NCBI GenBank assembly: GCA_009774375.1
Contig: VSNO01000007.1
Location: forward strand, 1-55,325
Length of the DNA: 55,325 nucleotides
Direction of reading: 5' to 3'
DNA from: Lachnospiraceae bacterium
GTDB lineage: Bacteria; Bacillota; Clostridia; Lachnospirales; Lachnospiraceae
Part shown: positions 1 through 7,831 of the stretch, one piece after another
Numbering within the stretch: position 1 is the stretch's first letter
Layout: every line of letters starts with the position of its first letter
Translations under genes and position numbers: made by a program
The notes under the pieces: model-generated
The model's database searches: none
The model's input: the letters and a program-made list of their open reading frames with translations, nothing else
What the model was told of the DNA's origin: nothing

Positions 1-747
1 CTTCTTTGCCTCCGCAAACAGATCCCGCACCCTCGACGCGCCGACGCCCACGAACATCTCCACGAAGTCAGAACCCGATATCGAGAAAAACGGGACGTTC
101 GCCTCACCCGCGATCGCCTTTGCCAGCAGCGTCTTGCCGGTACCCGGCGCACCCTCCAGCAGCACACCTTTGGGAATCCTCGCGCCGACCTTCGTGTACT
201 TGCCGGGATCCTTCAGGAAATCCACGATCTCCTCGAGATCTTCCTTCTCTTCTTTCAGACCTGCCACATCCTTCAGGGTGACCTCCCCGCCTGTCATGAG
301 GCGCGCCCTGCTCTTTCCGAAATTCATCATCTTGCCGCCGCTGTTTCCCGAATTCTGGGCGTTCATCATGCTGAACATAAACACCACGACAACGAGCAGC
401 ATCAGCAGCGGGAGCAGCTCCGTGATAAACCAGTTCTCCTGCGGCACATCCCTGACGATCGGTTCTATATTGTAGCTCTTTATGATCTCCTGCGCCTCGA
501 CGACATCCGATACATAGAGGTTTCGCTGCTGGTTATCCTTCAGCGTGATGCGCAGCATGCCTGTCGGCACCTGCGCATTCGGGTGGATCTCCACATCCAC
601 GACAAGCCCTTCCTCCATCTCGGCCACAAACTGTCCCATCGTGTAGGAACCGCCGCTTCCGCTGTTGGTGCTCGCCCAGATCAGCACCAGCACCAAGATC
701 AGTATAAATATAAACGTCAAATTAATTCCTTTCGCACCTTTTCCCAA
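1..747 (-). CDS. ftsH: FtsH ATP-dependent zinc metalloprotease, N-terminal part (runs off the left edge)
   Basis: Membrane-anchored AAA+ protease that degrades misfolded and regulatory membrane and cytosolic proteins. The 249 visible residues hold a first membrane helix (about 8-24), an extracytoplasmic segment, a second helix (about 109-128) and the start of the AAA module with Walker A GAPGTGKT at 199-206, followed by the SGSDFVEMFVGVGASRVRD region. Walker B, the second region of homology and the HExxH protease site lie outside the window. I place the start at a TTG (747-745) because AGGAGA sits 6 bases upstream and the usual basic N-terminus MGKGAKG follows; no ATG fits. It is last in the hup-to-ftsH block, 35 bp after hpt. 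Identity is near certain. Confidence 0.96.
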   Translation of the reverse strand, partial: MGKGAKGINLTFIFILILVLVLIWASTNSGSGGSYTMGQFVAEMEEGLVVDVEIHPNAQVPTGMLRITLKDNQQRNLYVSDVVEAQEIIKSYNIEPIVRDVPQENWFITELLPLLMLLVVVVFMFSMMNAQNSGNSGGKMMNFGKSRARLMTGGEVTLKDVAGLKEEKEDLEEIVDFLKDPGKYTKVGARIPKGVLLEGAPGTGKTLLAKAIAGEANVPFFSISGSDFVEMFVGVGASRVRDLFAEAKK

Positions 748-782
748 TTTCTGTCTCCTTCTAGTCCTATAACGATTAAGAA

Positions 783-1307
783 TCAGTCAAACTCGACCAC
801 GCCGATATATGGAAGATTCCTGTAGCGCTGGTCATAGTCGAGACCATAGCCCACAACGAACTCATCCGGTATCTCAAAGCCTGTGTAATCCACCCTCACA
901 TCGACGACACGCCTCTCCGGTTTGTCAAGCAGCGTACAGAGCTTCATACTGCCCGGTCCGCGCTGTCCGAGCAATTCCAGCAGATAGCTCAGTGTCCTTC
1001 CGGAATCCACGATGTCCTCCACGACGATGACATCCTTATCCTTCAATGGCTCATCAAGATCCTTGACGATCCTGACAACCCCGCTCGACTTCGTATTGCT
1101 GCCATAGCTTGACACTGACATGAAGTCAAGCGACACCGGCACCGTGATACGCTTGGCAAGCTCACACATAAAAAAACTTCCGCCCTTGAGCACACACACC
1201 AGATGAACCTGTCTGCCTGCATAGTCGCGGCTGATCTGCTCACCGATCTCCTTTATCCTGGCGTCCACCTCTTCCTCCGTCAACATGACTCTGATCCTCT
1301 CAGCCAT
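783..1307 (-). CDS. hpt: Hypoxanthine phosphoribosyltransferase
   Basis: Purine salvage enzyme converting hypoxanthine or guanine plus PRPP to IMP or GMP in the cytosol. The 174-residue protein has the family's usual length and the PRPP-binding loop EDIVDSGRT at about 97-105, with the flexible-loop SSYG segment near 66-69. The frame is open further upstream, but the ATG at 1307 is preceded by AGGAGG at ideal spacing and gives the normal N-terminus MAERIRVML. It lies between tilS and ftsH, the usual Firmicutes order. A 116-bp gap separates it from tilS. Confidence 0.96.
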   Translation of the reverse strand: MAERIRVMLTEEEVDARIKEIGEQISRDYAGRQVHLVCVLKGGSFFMCELAKRITVPVSLDFMSVSSYGSNTKSSGVVRIVKDLDEPLKDKDVIVVEDIVDSGRTLSYLLELLGQRGPGSMKLCTLLDKPERRVVDVRVDYTGFEIPDEFVVGYGLDYDQRYRNLPYIGVVEFD

Positions 1308-1423
1308 ATTCGAGTCCTCCTTTGTCTTTCTGCCGCAGAGCCTGCATCTGCGCTCTGCCGTCTTTTCTACGTGCATCCACTTATTATATAGAAAACGCAC
1401 AAACTTTTGCCGTTTCCTGATAA

Positions 1424-2857
1424 CTATATCCGCTGCGCATCCTCCTCGAAGGCAAGCGATAAGATCGTTCTCGTCGCCTCGCTGACCTTGTAGTGATTGC
1501 TGATGCGCTCCCCGACGATCCAGATCACGTGGTTCCCGTCCGTCACAAGGCAGATCCGGCCGCGCTCTGCCTGCGGGATCTTGTGGTCGATAAAATATGC
1601 CTTCAGAGTCTTGCGCTGATCCGCATCGTTCACTGTCAGATAATCGCCAGGTCTGCGGGTTCTTATGACAATACTTCTTTCTATTTTATCATAATCAAAC
1701 CATTTCGTATACTTCTTTTGCGGAATATTTTCAAAATCAATGCCATTATTTTCCAAAAAGATCAATTTTGCCCTGATCTTCTGATGGCTGCCCACCAAGA
1801 TGACCAGCTCTCTTCCCGCCAGCAGCGCCGCAGTCTCCTCCTCCGACAGCGCGATCTCCGACAGGACTACCTCCTGCGTCATCCTGTCAGGCTCCCTATA
1901 GATACACACGCCCGTATAATCGCGCCTTGCCCGCAGCTGATACGGCAGCCAGAGCGCCTTTCCGCACTGTCTGTCCATCAGTTCCCGGATCTGCCTCACA
2001 TGTACGGACTCCAGGTCTTTTCTGCTGCCCGCAGCCTGCGCAAGCGTCTCCATCACCACGTATCCCTGTACGGTCCTGTGAAGCGCCAGAAATCTCTCAC
2101 GATCGATATGAAATCCTGTCGAGGTCACCGTCACACAGGTCTCAAAACCCTCTCTGGTGAGATCCGCGATCAGGCCGCAGGCCTCGTTCAGCCGCTCACA
2201 GGCGTCACTGATATGGCAGACTGCCGCAGGGCTGATCCTGTTCACAGCCGTGTCCAGTATGTGATGGCGTATGATGTTTCTTGAATAATTATCCTCCAAA
2301 TTCGTGCTGTCTATACAATAGGATACATTTCTTTCCTGCAGAAAGCCTTCGATCTCATCCCTTGTCAGGCACAGCAGCGGGCGGATGATCCTGCCGCGCA
2401 CGGGCTGTATTCCTGTAAGTCCCCTGATCGACGTTCCCCGGAATAAATGAAATAAAAAGGTCTCACAACTGTCATTTTTGTTGTGAGCGACGGCGATCCT
2501 TCCTTTTTTTGTCCCTAATTCCCTCTCAAACGCTGCATAGCGGATCTCCCTGCCCGCTTCCTCCGTCGAGATGCGGCGCGCGCGCGCTGCCGCCTCCACA
2601 TCCTCCTCCACCAGCGTAAAATGGACCTTGTCTGCCAGGCACAGCCTCCGGACATAATCCGCGTCCTCCGCCGCGTCCTCCCGGATCAGATGATTGATGT
2701 GGACCACACGGATCTCGATCGGGATCACCCTGCAGATCTCGAGGAGCATCAGCAGGAGACAGACGGAGTCCGCGCCTCCTGAGACCCCCGCCACGATACA
2801 GTCGCCCTCCTCGATCATATGATGTTCCCTGACATACTGCTGCACCCTGTCAACCAT
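1424..2857 (-). CDS. tilS: tRNA(Ile)-lysidine synthase
   Basis: Attaches lysine to C34 of the tRNA-Ile CAU anticodon so that it reads AUA. The 477-residue protein has the ATP-pyrophosphatase P-loop SGGADS near residues 26-31 and VVHINHLIREDA shortly after. The C-terminal TilS domain reads TRRPGDYL...LKAYFIDHKIP...GERISNHYKV. Length is typical. The gene starts 15 bp after spoIIE with GGGGAG as ribosome site and ends in TAG, which shows that amber is an ordinary stop in this genome. Confidence 0.96.
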   Translation of the reverse strand: MVDRVQQYVREHHMIEEGDCIVAGVSGGADSVCLLLMLLEICRVIPIEIRVVHINHLIREDAAEDADYVRRLCLADKVHFTLVEEDVEAAARARRISTEEAGREIRYAAFERELGTKKGRIAVAHNKNDSCETFLFHLFRGTSIRGLTGIQPVRGRIIRPLLCLTRDEIEGFLQERNVSYCIDSTNLEDNYSRNIIRHHILDTAVNRISPAAVCHISDACERLNEACGLIADLTREGFETCVTVTSTGFHIDRERFLALHRTVQGYVVMETLAQAAGSRKDLESVHVRQIRELMDRQCGKALWLPYQLRARRDYTGVCIYREPDRMTQEVVLSEIALSEEETAALLAGRELVILVGSHQKIRAKLIFLENNGIDFENIPQKKYTKWFDYDKIERSIVIRTRRPGDYLTVNDADQRKTLKAYFIDHKIPQAERGRICLVTDGNHVIWIVGERISNHYKVSEATRTILSLAFEEDAQRI

Positions 2858-2872
2858 AAATCTCCCCTCTTC

Positions 2873-4123
2873 CTACACCCCCGCGCGGCGCTTCACACAG
2901 CAGGTGAGGACCGTCATGTCGTCCCGGATGCGTCCGCCCTGGCTGCTGATCGCGGAGCGCAGAAGATAGTCCGCCATCTCTTTCGGGTTCTGTATCGGAC
3001 TCCTCGAAATGAGTTCCCGCAGTCTGCCCACGGCCGCATCGTCAATGGCATCTGATACACCGTCGGAGACCATGATCAGCATATCCGTGTCCGCAAGCCG
3101 CACGCTCTGCGTGATCGGAGACAGCTCATCCATGCTGCCGAGCGGAAGCGTGTCCGCCGCCACCTCGTCCACCCAGTTTCCGCGCTTGATATAGCTCGGC
3201 GCAGCCCCCGCCTTGACAAACTCCGCCTCGCCTGTCAGCAGATTCACAGAGCAGACATCGAGCGTCGTGAGGTTGCAGCACCCATTCTGCGCGGCGATCG
3301 CCCCATTGACCATCGCGAAGGCCTTTTCCTTCTGAAACCCCGCCTCCAGAAAGCGCTCCATAAACTCAATGACGTCCTGGCTGTCCCTGCATGCCAGCTC
3401 GCCGCTTCCCATGCCGTCCGCGAGCATCACGATCACCTGACTCTGATTATATTCCTCCAGTGAGAAATTGTCACCAGAAATTTTCTCGTCCTCCCTGACT
3501 GCCCTGGATACGGCACTCAGAACAGTGTATCTGGGCTCGTCCTCAAAGATAAAGGTATCGTACCCTCTCCCGATCGCCAGCGCGCTCTCCGCGGACAGTA
3601 CCAGCCTCCTTCCAAAAAAACCTGACAAAAACTCTCCCAGCACACTCGCTGACATCGTATGTCTGCCAGCCGCACGCGCCTCGATGCTGATCCGGTTCCC
3701 GCAGCGCCCGTCCGCGGCCGCCTCATAGCCCCCCGCAGCGCCGCCCTCTATGAACACCAGTCCCCTGACGACGATCCCCTGTCTCTTCAGGTGCTGTATC
3801 AGCGCCTTCCGCTTGTGTTCCATCGGCAGGCTCACATGGACGACTGTGTCCGCCACATCCGCGAAAGCGTTTGAGATCTCGTCAAGATGGTTCGCAAAGA
3901 CTTTCCTGGTCTCCTGCAGCTGCCTCCTGTAGAGCATGTCCTTCCTGTCGCCGCAGGACCTGTCCGCCTGCGGTATCCCCCGGTACAGTCTGGCAAGCTC
4001 CTCGTATGTCTCAGACAGACAGTACAGTTTTCTCTTGCTGTAACCGTTAAACAGCTCTCCCTCGATAACCCCTGATTTATTTTCTGCTTCCCTGAAAGCC
4101 CTGGATGTTCTGAACTTCAACAT
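2873..4123 (-). CDS. spoIIE: SpoIIE-type PP2C serine phosphatase, soluble form without the membrane domain
   Basis: SpoIIE dephosphorylates the anti-anti-sigma factor SpoIIAA, which frees sigma-F in the forespore. The C-terminal half holds the PP2C/SpoIIE catalytic domain, with ADGMGSGELA, LDVCSVNLLTGEAEF, IMVSDGVSDA and the metal-binding RDDMTVL. The upstream ~190 residues resemble the linker region. At 416 residues it is about half the length of the Bacillus protein (about 830), and the ten N-terminal membrane helices are missing. This is not a late start call: GGAGGGGG precedes the ATG at 4123 and a good promoter lies only 36-68 bp further upstream. It sits between divIC and tilS, where spoIIE is expected. 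Function is inferred from family and context. Confidence 0.88.
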   Translation of the reverse strand: MLKFRTSRAFREAENKSGVIEGELFNGYSKRKLYCLSETYEELARLYRGIPQADRSCGDRKDMLYRRQLQETRKVFANHLDEISNAFADVADTVVHVSLPMEHKRKALIQHLKRQGIVVRGLVFIEGGAAGGYEAAADGRCGNRISIEARAAGRHTMSASVLGEFLSGFFGRRLVLSAESALAIGRGYDTFIFEDEPRYTVLSAVSRAVREDEKISGDNFSLEEYNQSQVIVMLADGMGSGELACRDSQDVIEFMERFLEAGFQKEKAFAMVNGAIAAQNGCCNLTTLDVCSVNLLTGEAEFVKAGAAPSYIKRGNWVDEVAADTLPLGSMDELSPITQSVRLADTDMLIMVSDGVSDAIDDAAVGRLRELISRSPIQNPKEMADYLLRSAISSQGGRIRDDMTVLTCCVKRRAGV

Positions 4124-4158
4124 GATATATCCCCCTCCAAAAATCTGATTCATTACCC

Positions 4159-4191
4159 ATTATAGAATGGGGGACTATCATTTTTTGTCAA
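4159..4191 (-). promoter_or_regulatory. spoIIE promoter, sigma-A type with 21-bp spacer
   Basis: On the minus strand TTGACA (4191-4186) and TATAAT (4164-4159) are both perfect matches but lie 21 bp apart instead of 17. The same abnormal spacing is known for the Spo0A-activated spoIIE promoter of Bacillus subtilis. The -35 element sits inside TTTGACAAAA, which partly matches the Spo0A box TGTCGAA. Confidence 0.72.
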
Positions 4192-4285
4192 ACCTGTGCA
4201 CCGCATCGCTTTTTTTTATTGACAATAATCGCAAAACACCGCTATAAGGCAGCGAAACAAGCCAAATAACGGTGCAAGATCCTCA

Positions 4286-4672
4286 TCAGTCAGTCTCCTG
4301 GAATATGATCTCATCTTCATACACAAGTCCCAGCTTATCCTTCGCCACTTCCTCCGCGTACTTCTTGGTCTTGGTGTAGGTGGCGAACTCCTCAAGCTCC
4401 TTAGCGCGCTCCTCCTCCACTGAGATCTGCTGCAGAAGCTCCTGTTCACGGGCAGCATAGGCTTTCTCCTTCTGCTTCAGGGAGATGGAATTGATCCCGA
4501 CGACGCAGGTCATAATCGAGATGGCCAGCATGGCAATGATCATCCCCAGACGGTTTTCGTTCTTAGCGCGGAGAAACTCGGGCGTCTTTCGTTTTTCCTG
4601 ATTCCGGATCTCCTGATTTCTTTTTGCCGGTCCTTTTGCATTTTGCTTTCTTTTTCCCTTTTTTCCCGCCAT
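4286..4672 (-). CDS. divIC: DivIC/FtsL-family septum formation initiator
   Basis: Small bitopic division protein of the FtsL-FtsB/DivIC-FtsQ/DivIB divisome subcomplex. The 128 residues comprise a long Lys/Arg-rich cytoplasmic tail (1-43), one membrane helix (about 44-64, GMIIAMLAISIMTCVVGI), a coiled coil starting at ISLKQKEKAYAAREQELL, and a conserved tail ending AKDKLGLVYEDEIIFQ. The start at 4672 is chosen because AGGAGG lies 8 bases upstream. This start lies inside yabQ, giving a 110-bp out-of-frame overlap. Context between yabQ and spoIIE supports the call. Confidence 0.9.
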   Translation of the reverse strand: MAGKKGKRKQNAKGPAKRNQEIRNQEKRKTPEFLRAKNENRLGMIIAMLAISIMTCVVGINSISLKQKEKAYAAREQELLQQISVEEERAKELEEFATYTKTKKYAEEVAKDKLGLVYEDEIIFQETD

Positions 4673-5198
4673 CCGACGCCGCCTCCTTTCCATCTTCTGT
4701 GCCCTTGTGACTATGTACTTTCATTTTATGACGATTCGCATTGCACGTCAACCGGATTTTATGAAATAAACGGATAAAGAAACATTTCAGATCACGGCAA
4801 AGCTTTCCGGCAAAACGTCTGACCGGTCTCAAAAGTTTCCGAAACTTCCTGATGATCTTACCGATCAGCCGCAGCAGGCTTCCAACTGTCTTATCAATGA
4901 CCAGATAGCTCACCCGCACGAAAAAACGCCCCGCCGTGGCCGCATAGACGATCATCCCGACTGCCGCCCCGAGCACCGCGGCAAATCGGATCACACCATT
5001 ATTTCCATAGTACAACAGCGTGAAGCTGAGGCCGAAGCAGGCCGTCCAGTACAGAATGTCCTCCAGGTCGACCGCCAGCCTGCCATGCCGGAACAGACGC
5101 CGGAACAGACGGATCACATCGTACACAAACGCCAGAAAAACACCCGTCGCGATCGATACCAGCCAGAAATGCCACTCCTTTACAATCTCTCCACTCAT
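4563..5198 (-). CDS. yabQ: Spore cortex biosynthesis protein YabQ
   Basis: Membrane protein needed for spore cortex formation. The 211-residue protein starts with YabQ-like membrane helices (WHFWLVSIATGVFLAFVYDV, YWTACFGLSFTLLYYG, FAAVLGAAVGMIVYA) followed by a long very basic cytoplasmic tail rich in Lys and Arg. The ATG shares one base with the yabP stop (TGATG), so translation is probably coupled. A TTG one codon upstream is a less likely start. The last 36 codons overlap divIC in another frame, so the tail may be a lineage-specific extension. Confidence 0.88.
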   Translation of the reverse strand: MSGEIVKEWHFWLVSIATGVFLAFVYDVIRLFRRLFRHGRLAVDLEDILYWTACFGLSFTLLYYGNNGVIRFAAVLGAAVGMIVYAATAGRFFVRVSYLVIDKTVGSLLRLIGKIIRKFRKLLRPVRRFAGKLCRDLKCFFIRLFHKIRLTCNANRHKMKVHSHKGTEDGKEAASDGGKKGKKKAKCKRTGKKKSGDPESGKTKDARVSPR

Positions 5199-5512
5199 CA
5201 ACCAAACAGGCGTGTAAGCAGCCCTTCTCCTTTTTTCGCCAGAGTGTTCTTGTCAGAATAGGCCAGGGAATCCACCTTGCCGTCCACATCCGCCTCGCCT
5301 TTCTCCAGATTGAGCCGTCCCACATGCAGGTTCGTCCCCTTGATGGTGAGCATGCCGTCCACCGTCTCCATCAGAATATTGTTCTCATCAAAAGAGTGGA
5401 CCTCCACCACGCCGGTGATCTTACACTCCCCGCGCTGTTCCATGCTGAATCTATGCTTTCCTATGCCCGCGCCGTTTCCGATGCTTCCGCTCCTGCTTTC
5501 CATATCGATCAC
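5198..5512 (-). CDS. yabP: Sporulation protein YabP
   Basis: Small YabP/YqfC-family protein expressed in the mother cell and linked to spore coat or cortex assembly. The 104 residues contain the family core ITGVVEVHSFDENNILMETVDG, then LTIKGTNLHVGRLNLEKGEADVDGKVDSL. The frame opens with GTG at 5512 behind GGGGAG; an in-frame ATG three codons later (5503) is an alternative. It is coupled by TGATG to yabQ. Confidence 0.9.
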   Translation of the reverse strand: MIDMESRSGSIGNGAGIGKHRFSMEQRGECKITGVVEVHSFDENNILMETVDGMLTIKGTNLHVGRLNLEKGEADVDGKVDSLAYSDKNTLAKKGEGLLTRLFG

Positions 5513-5562
5513 GCCCTTCTCCCCATACAGGTACTCCCTATAGTATATGGGGAGAGCCGCCT

Positions 5563-5802
5563 CTATATGTATCGAAACAGTTCTTTTGCCTCATCCTTTT
5601 TGACAGTCTCCTGCACATCAAGGATCTCCACCTTCGTCTCCCTGTTGCCAAACTGGATCGTCAGGATGTCCCCGACCCTGACGTTTGCCGACGCCTTGGC
5701 AGGCTTGTCGTTGATGAGCACGCGCCCCGCGTCACATGCCTCATTTGCCACTGTACGGCGCTTGATGATGCGCGATACCTTTAAAAATTTGTCCAGTCTC
5801 AT
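5563..5802 (-). CDS. rqcP: RqcP (YabO/HslR) S4-domain ribosome quality-control protein
   Basis: A 79-residue protein made almost entirely of one S4 RNA-binding domain (MRLDKFLKVSRIIKRRTVANE...VLINDKPAKASANVRVGD). RqcP works with RqcH on stalled 50S subunits during poly-alanine tailing of arrested nascent chains. Length and the RLDKFLKVSR start are typical. It lies between hup and yabP, the conserved place in Clostridia. It ends in TAG. Confidence 0.93.
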   Translation of the reverse strand: MRLDKFLKVSRIIKRRTVANEACDAGRVLINDKPAKASANVRVGDILTIQFGNRETKVEILDVQETVKKDEAKELFRYI

Positions 5803-5826
5803 ACTGATCCTCCCCTAAATGATAAC

Positions 5827-5852
5827 AACCGATGAAGTGAGCCTCATCGGTT
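5827..5852 (-). terminator. Hairpin between hup and rqcP, possible partial terminator
   Basis: AACCGATGA (minus strand 5852-5844) pairs with TCATCGGTT (5835-5827) around an 8-base loop, a perfect 9-bp stem. Only a broken T tract (GTTATCATTT) follows, so read-through into rqcP is likely. It may serve to make hup transcripts more abundant than the rest of the operon. Confidence 0.5.
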
Positions 5853-5877
5853 GCCTGAAAATCCGTTTTAAAACAAT

Positions 5878-6153
5878 TTATCTGTTGACTTCGTCCTTTA
5901 ACGCCTTGCCCGGCTTAAACTTCGGTGCCTTGGAAGCCGCAATCTTCATGGTCTCGCCTGTCTGGGGATTTCTGCCCTCTCTTGCTGCTCTCTCGGATAC
6001 CTCAAATGTACCAAAACCCACTAACTGAATCTTCTCGCCCTTCTTTAACTCCTTCGCAACAACTTCTGTGAAAGCCGTAAGCGCCTTCTCAGCGTCCTTC
6101 TTTGTCATGTCTGCCTGTTCAGCCATAGCGGCAACTAATTCTGTTTTGTTCAT
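5878..6153 (-). CDS. hup: HU-family DNA-binding protein
   Basis: Histone-like nucleoid protein that bends DNA as a dimer. The 91 residues match HU throughout: MNKTELVAAMAEQADMTKKDAEKAL helices, the GFGTFEV strand, the DNA-clasping arm with GRNPQTGETMKI, and KFKPGKALKDEV at the end. AGGAGG precedes the ATG and a strong promoter lies about 90 bp upstream. It is the first gene of the block running to ftsH. Confidence 0.97.
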   Translation of the reverse strand: MNKTELVAAMAEQADMTKKDAEKALTAFTEVVAKELKKGEKIQLVGFGTFEVSERAAREGRNPQTGETMKIAASKAPKFKPGKALKDEVNR

Positions 6154-6242
6154 TGTGAACTCCTCCTATAAATATCTGTAAATAATATGACACAATAGCG
6201 ACCTATTGCCTTTGTCCTGCGCCGTTCTGACGCCTATATCTA

Positions 6243-6271
6243 TTTATAGGCGAAAAGCGTTTGTTTGTCAA
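6243..6271 (-). promoter_or_regulatory. hup promoter
   Basis: Minus strand TTGACA (6271-6266), 17-bp spacer, TATAAA (6248-6243), a near-consensus sigma-A promoter as expected for an abundant nucleoid protein. The -10 region overlaps a hairpin with 8-bp arms, CGCCTATA and TATAGGCG (6231-6252), which lies at the transcript start. Confidence 0.8.
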
Positions 6272-6331
6272 GGAAAAAAGCCTAAAATTTCCTGTTTTTT
6301 ATAGGTTTTGGTAAAAATACCATATATTTTA

Positions 6332-7831
6332 CTACTCGTCCAGCTTTATGAGATCTGTGAACGAATAATTGATGTCCTTCTCCTCCTCATCGATCTGCAG
6401 TGTATAGCTCCTCGTCTGATACCCGGACTTCCTGAGCGTCACCACGTAACTGCCCGGCACCTTGTTAAAGCTGACCGGCGTCACCCCGATATAACTGCCG
6501 TCCAGATAGGCCTCTGCGCCGTCAGGGGCGTCGATATATACCTTGTATCGGCCTGTTGAGGACACGACAGGGCTCTTCTCATCCGACTTGTCAGAGGACT
6601 CCTCTTCCTCTTCCTCCTCGTCCTCATCATCGTCCTCTTCGGGGGACTTTGACTGGTATTTCTTCCCGGTCGTCTTTTCCTCCTCTTCCTCCTCGTCCTC
6701 ATCATCGTCCTGCCTGCTGTCCGACTTATCGTCATCATCTTTGCCGGACGGTGTCTCCGTGGTCTCCTCCTCGCTCTTTTCAAGCTCCACAGCGACGCTC
6801 GCGGAAGGCTCCGCCACCCTGATATACTGCGCTACCGTGTCATACCCATCCGCAGTGATGCGCATCTGGTGCAGTCCGTACTCGATCTCGACAGGCTTCG
6901 AGACATTGACCTCCCTGCCGTCAATGAACACCTTCGCCGTGGCAGGCGTCAGCGTGAAGATCACCGTCCCCTTCTGGACAACCGTGATCTCGACATCCCC
7001 CAGGTCCCATGCCATCTCCTCGTTTCTGGCAAAGGTGATCTCCTGTGTGGCGCTGCTCCCCTTGTTGCTGACAGTGACCGTGTGCGTCCCCTCGGGCACC
7101 ACCAGCAGCATGTCCTGCGCCACCTTCCGGATCACGCTGTCCCCGACATCGATCCAGCCGTTCACGAAATAATCCTCATTCTGAAGGCGGAGATACCCGT
7201 GGCCTTTCTCGATATTGATCCCGTAGATCATATTCTTGTATCCCCACACGCTGATCACGTCCATCTGGTTGACTTCCATCATGTCCGTCTCCCTGCCGTC
7301 CGACACGACGACAACGTGCGCGCTGATATTGAAGAGCTCGTCCCCGATCGCGATCGTTCCCTTCCGCAAGTCCATACTGTAGTTGCGCACGTTATTGTAG
7401 CTGATGCAGTTCGGATTCTCCTTCACGTAGGCAAGCGCCTTTCTGGGCTTGTAAAAACGCGCCGTGACAACACTGCCCTCCCTCAGCTGCTCCATGGAGA
7501 GCGCCTGGTCATTCCTGTCATATACCGTCGTCGTACCATCATAGCTCAGCGTGTACCGGCGCGAGGTCGAGATATTCTGAAACTGCACTGTCCCCGCCTC
7601 AAGATCTTTTCTGACCACGACCGCTGCGTCCTCAGAGTCATAGATGCCGCTGCGGCTCAGCTCATCCACCGCAGCCGCGGGCTCCGTGTCCTGGACTGCC
7701 TCCGCGCCGGCCGGATCCGCGCCGGACAGGAGCGCCGTAAATGAACTGACACTCTGCGCGCAGCCCGTCAGTGCCAAAGCGGCAGCCGCAGATATCACTG
7801 CGGTTATGTATCTTACCTTTCCCCTTCTCAT
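6332..7831 (-). CDS. PEGA-domain lipoprotein with acidic linker repeats
   Basis: Predicted surface lipoprotein of 499 residues. The signal peptide ends in lipobox LTGC (Cys24). A beta-rich region (about 60-285) follows, then a PEGA-like domain (about 286-355, with VFIDGREVNVSKPVEIEYG). Next is a very acidic linker holding two copies of a DDDEDEEEEEE block separated by KTTGKKYQSKSPEE, and a second PEGA domain (about 430-490, AYLDGSYIGVTPVSFNKVPG). PEGA domains are extracellular beta domains often tied to the cell envelope. Its ATG overlaps the end of the nitrilase gene by 4 bp, so the two are probably co-translated. Its exact role is unknown. Confidence 0.82.
   Translation of the reverse strand: MRRGKVRYITAVISAAAALALTGCAQSVSSFTALLSGADPAGAEAVQDTEPAAAVDELSRSGIYDSEDAAVVVRKDLEAGTVQFQNISTSRRYTLSYDGTTTVYDRNDQALSMEQLREGSVVTARFYKPRKALAYVKENPNCISYNNVRNYSMDLRKGTIAIGDELFNISAHVVVVSDGRETDMMEVNQMDVISVWGYKNMIYGINIEKGHGYLRLQNEDYFVNGWIDVGDSVIRKVAQDMLLVVPEGTHTVTVSNKGSSATQEITFARNEEMAWDLGDVEITVVQKGTVIFTLTPATAKVFIDGREVNVSKPVEIEYGLHQMRITADGYDTVAQYIRVAEPSASVAVELEKSEEETTETPSGKDDDDKSDSRQDDDEDEEEEEEKTTGKKYQSKSPEEDDDEDEEEEEEESSDKSDEKSPVVSSTGRYKVYIDAPDGAEAYLDGSYIGVTPVSFNKVPGSYVVTLRKSGYQTRSYTLQIDEEEKDINYSFTDLIKLDE

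Noticed and set aside
1329..1360. GC-rich hairpin between tilS and hpt as a terminator
   Set aside because: The stem (GCAGAGC...GCTCTGC) has no T tract on the minus strand, and hpt is expected to be co-transcribed.
6231..6252. Hairpin with CGCCTATA/TATAGGCG arms as terminator of the PEGA gene
   Set aside because: It overlaps the hup -10 element and lacks a T tract on the minus strand; it is better seen as part of the hup promoter and 5' end.
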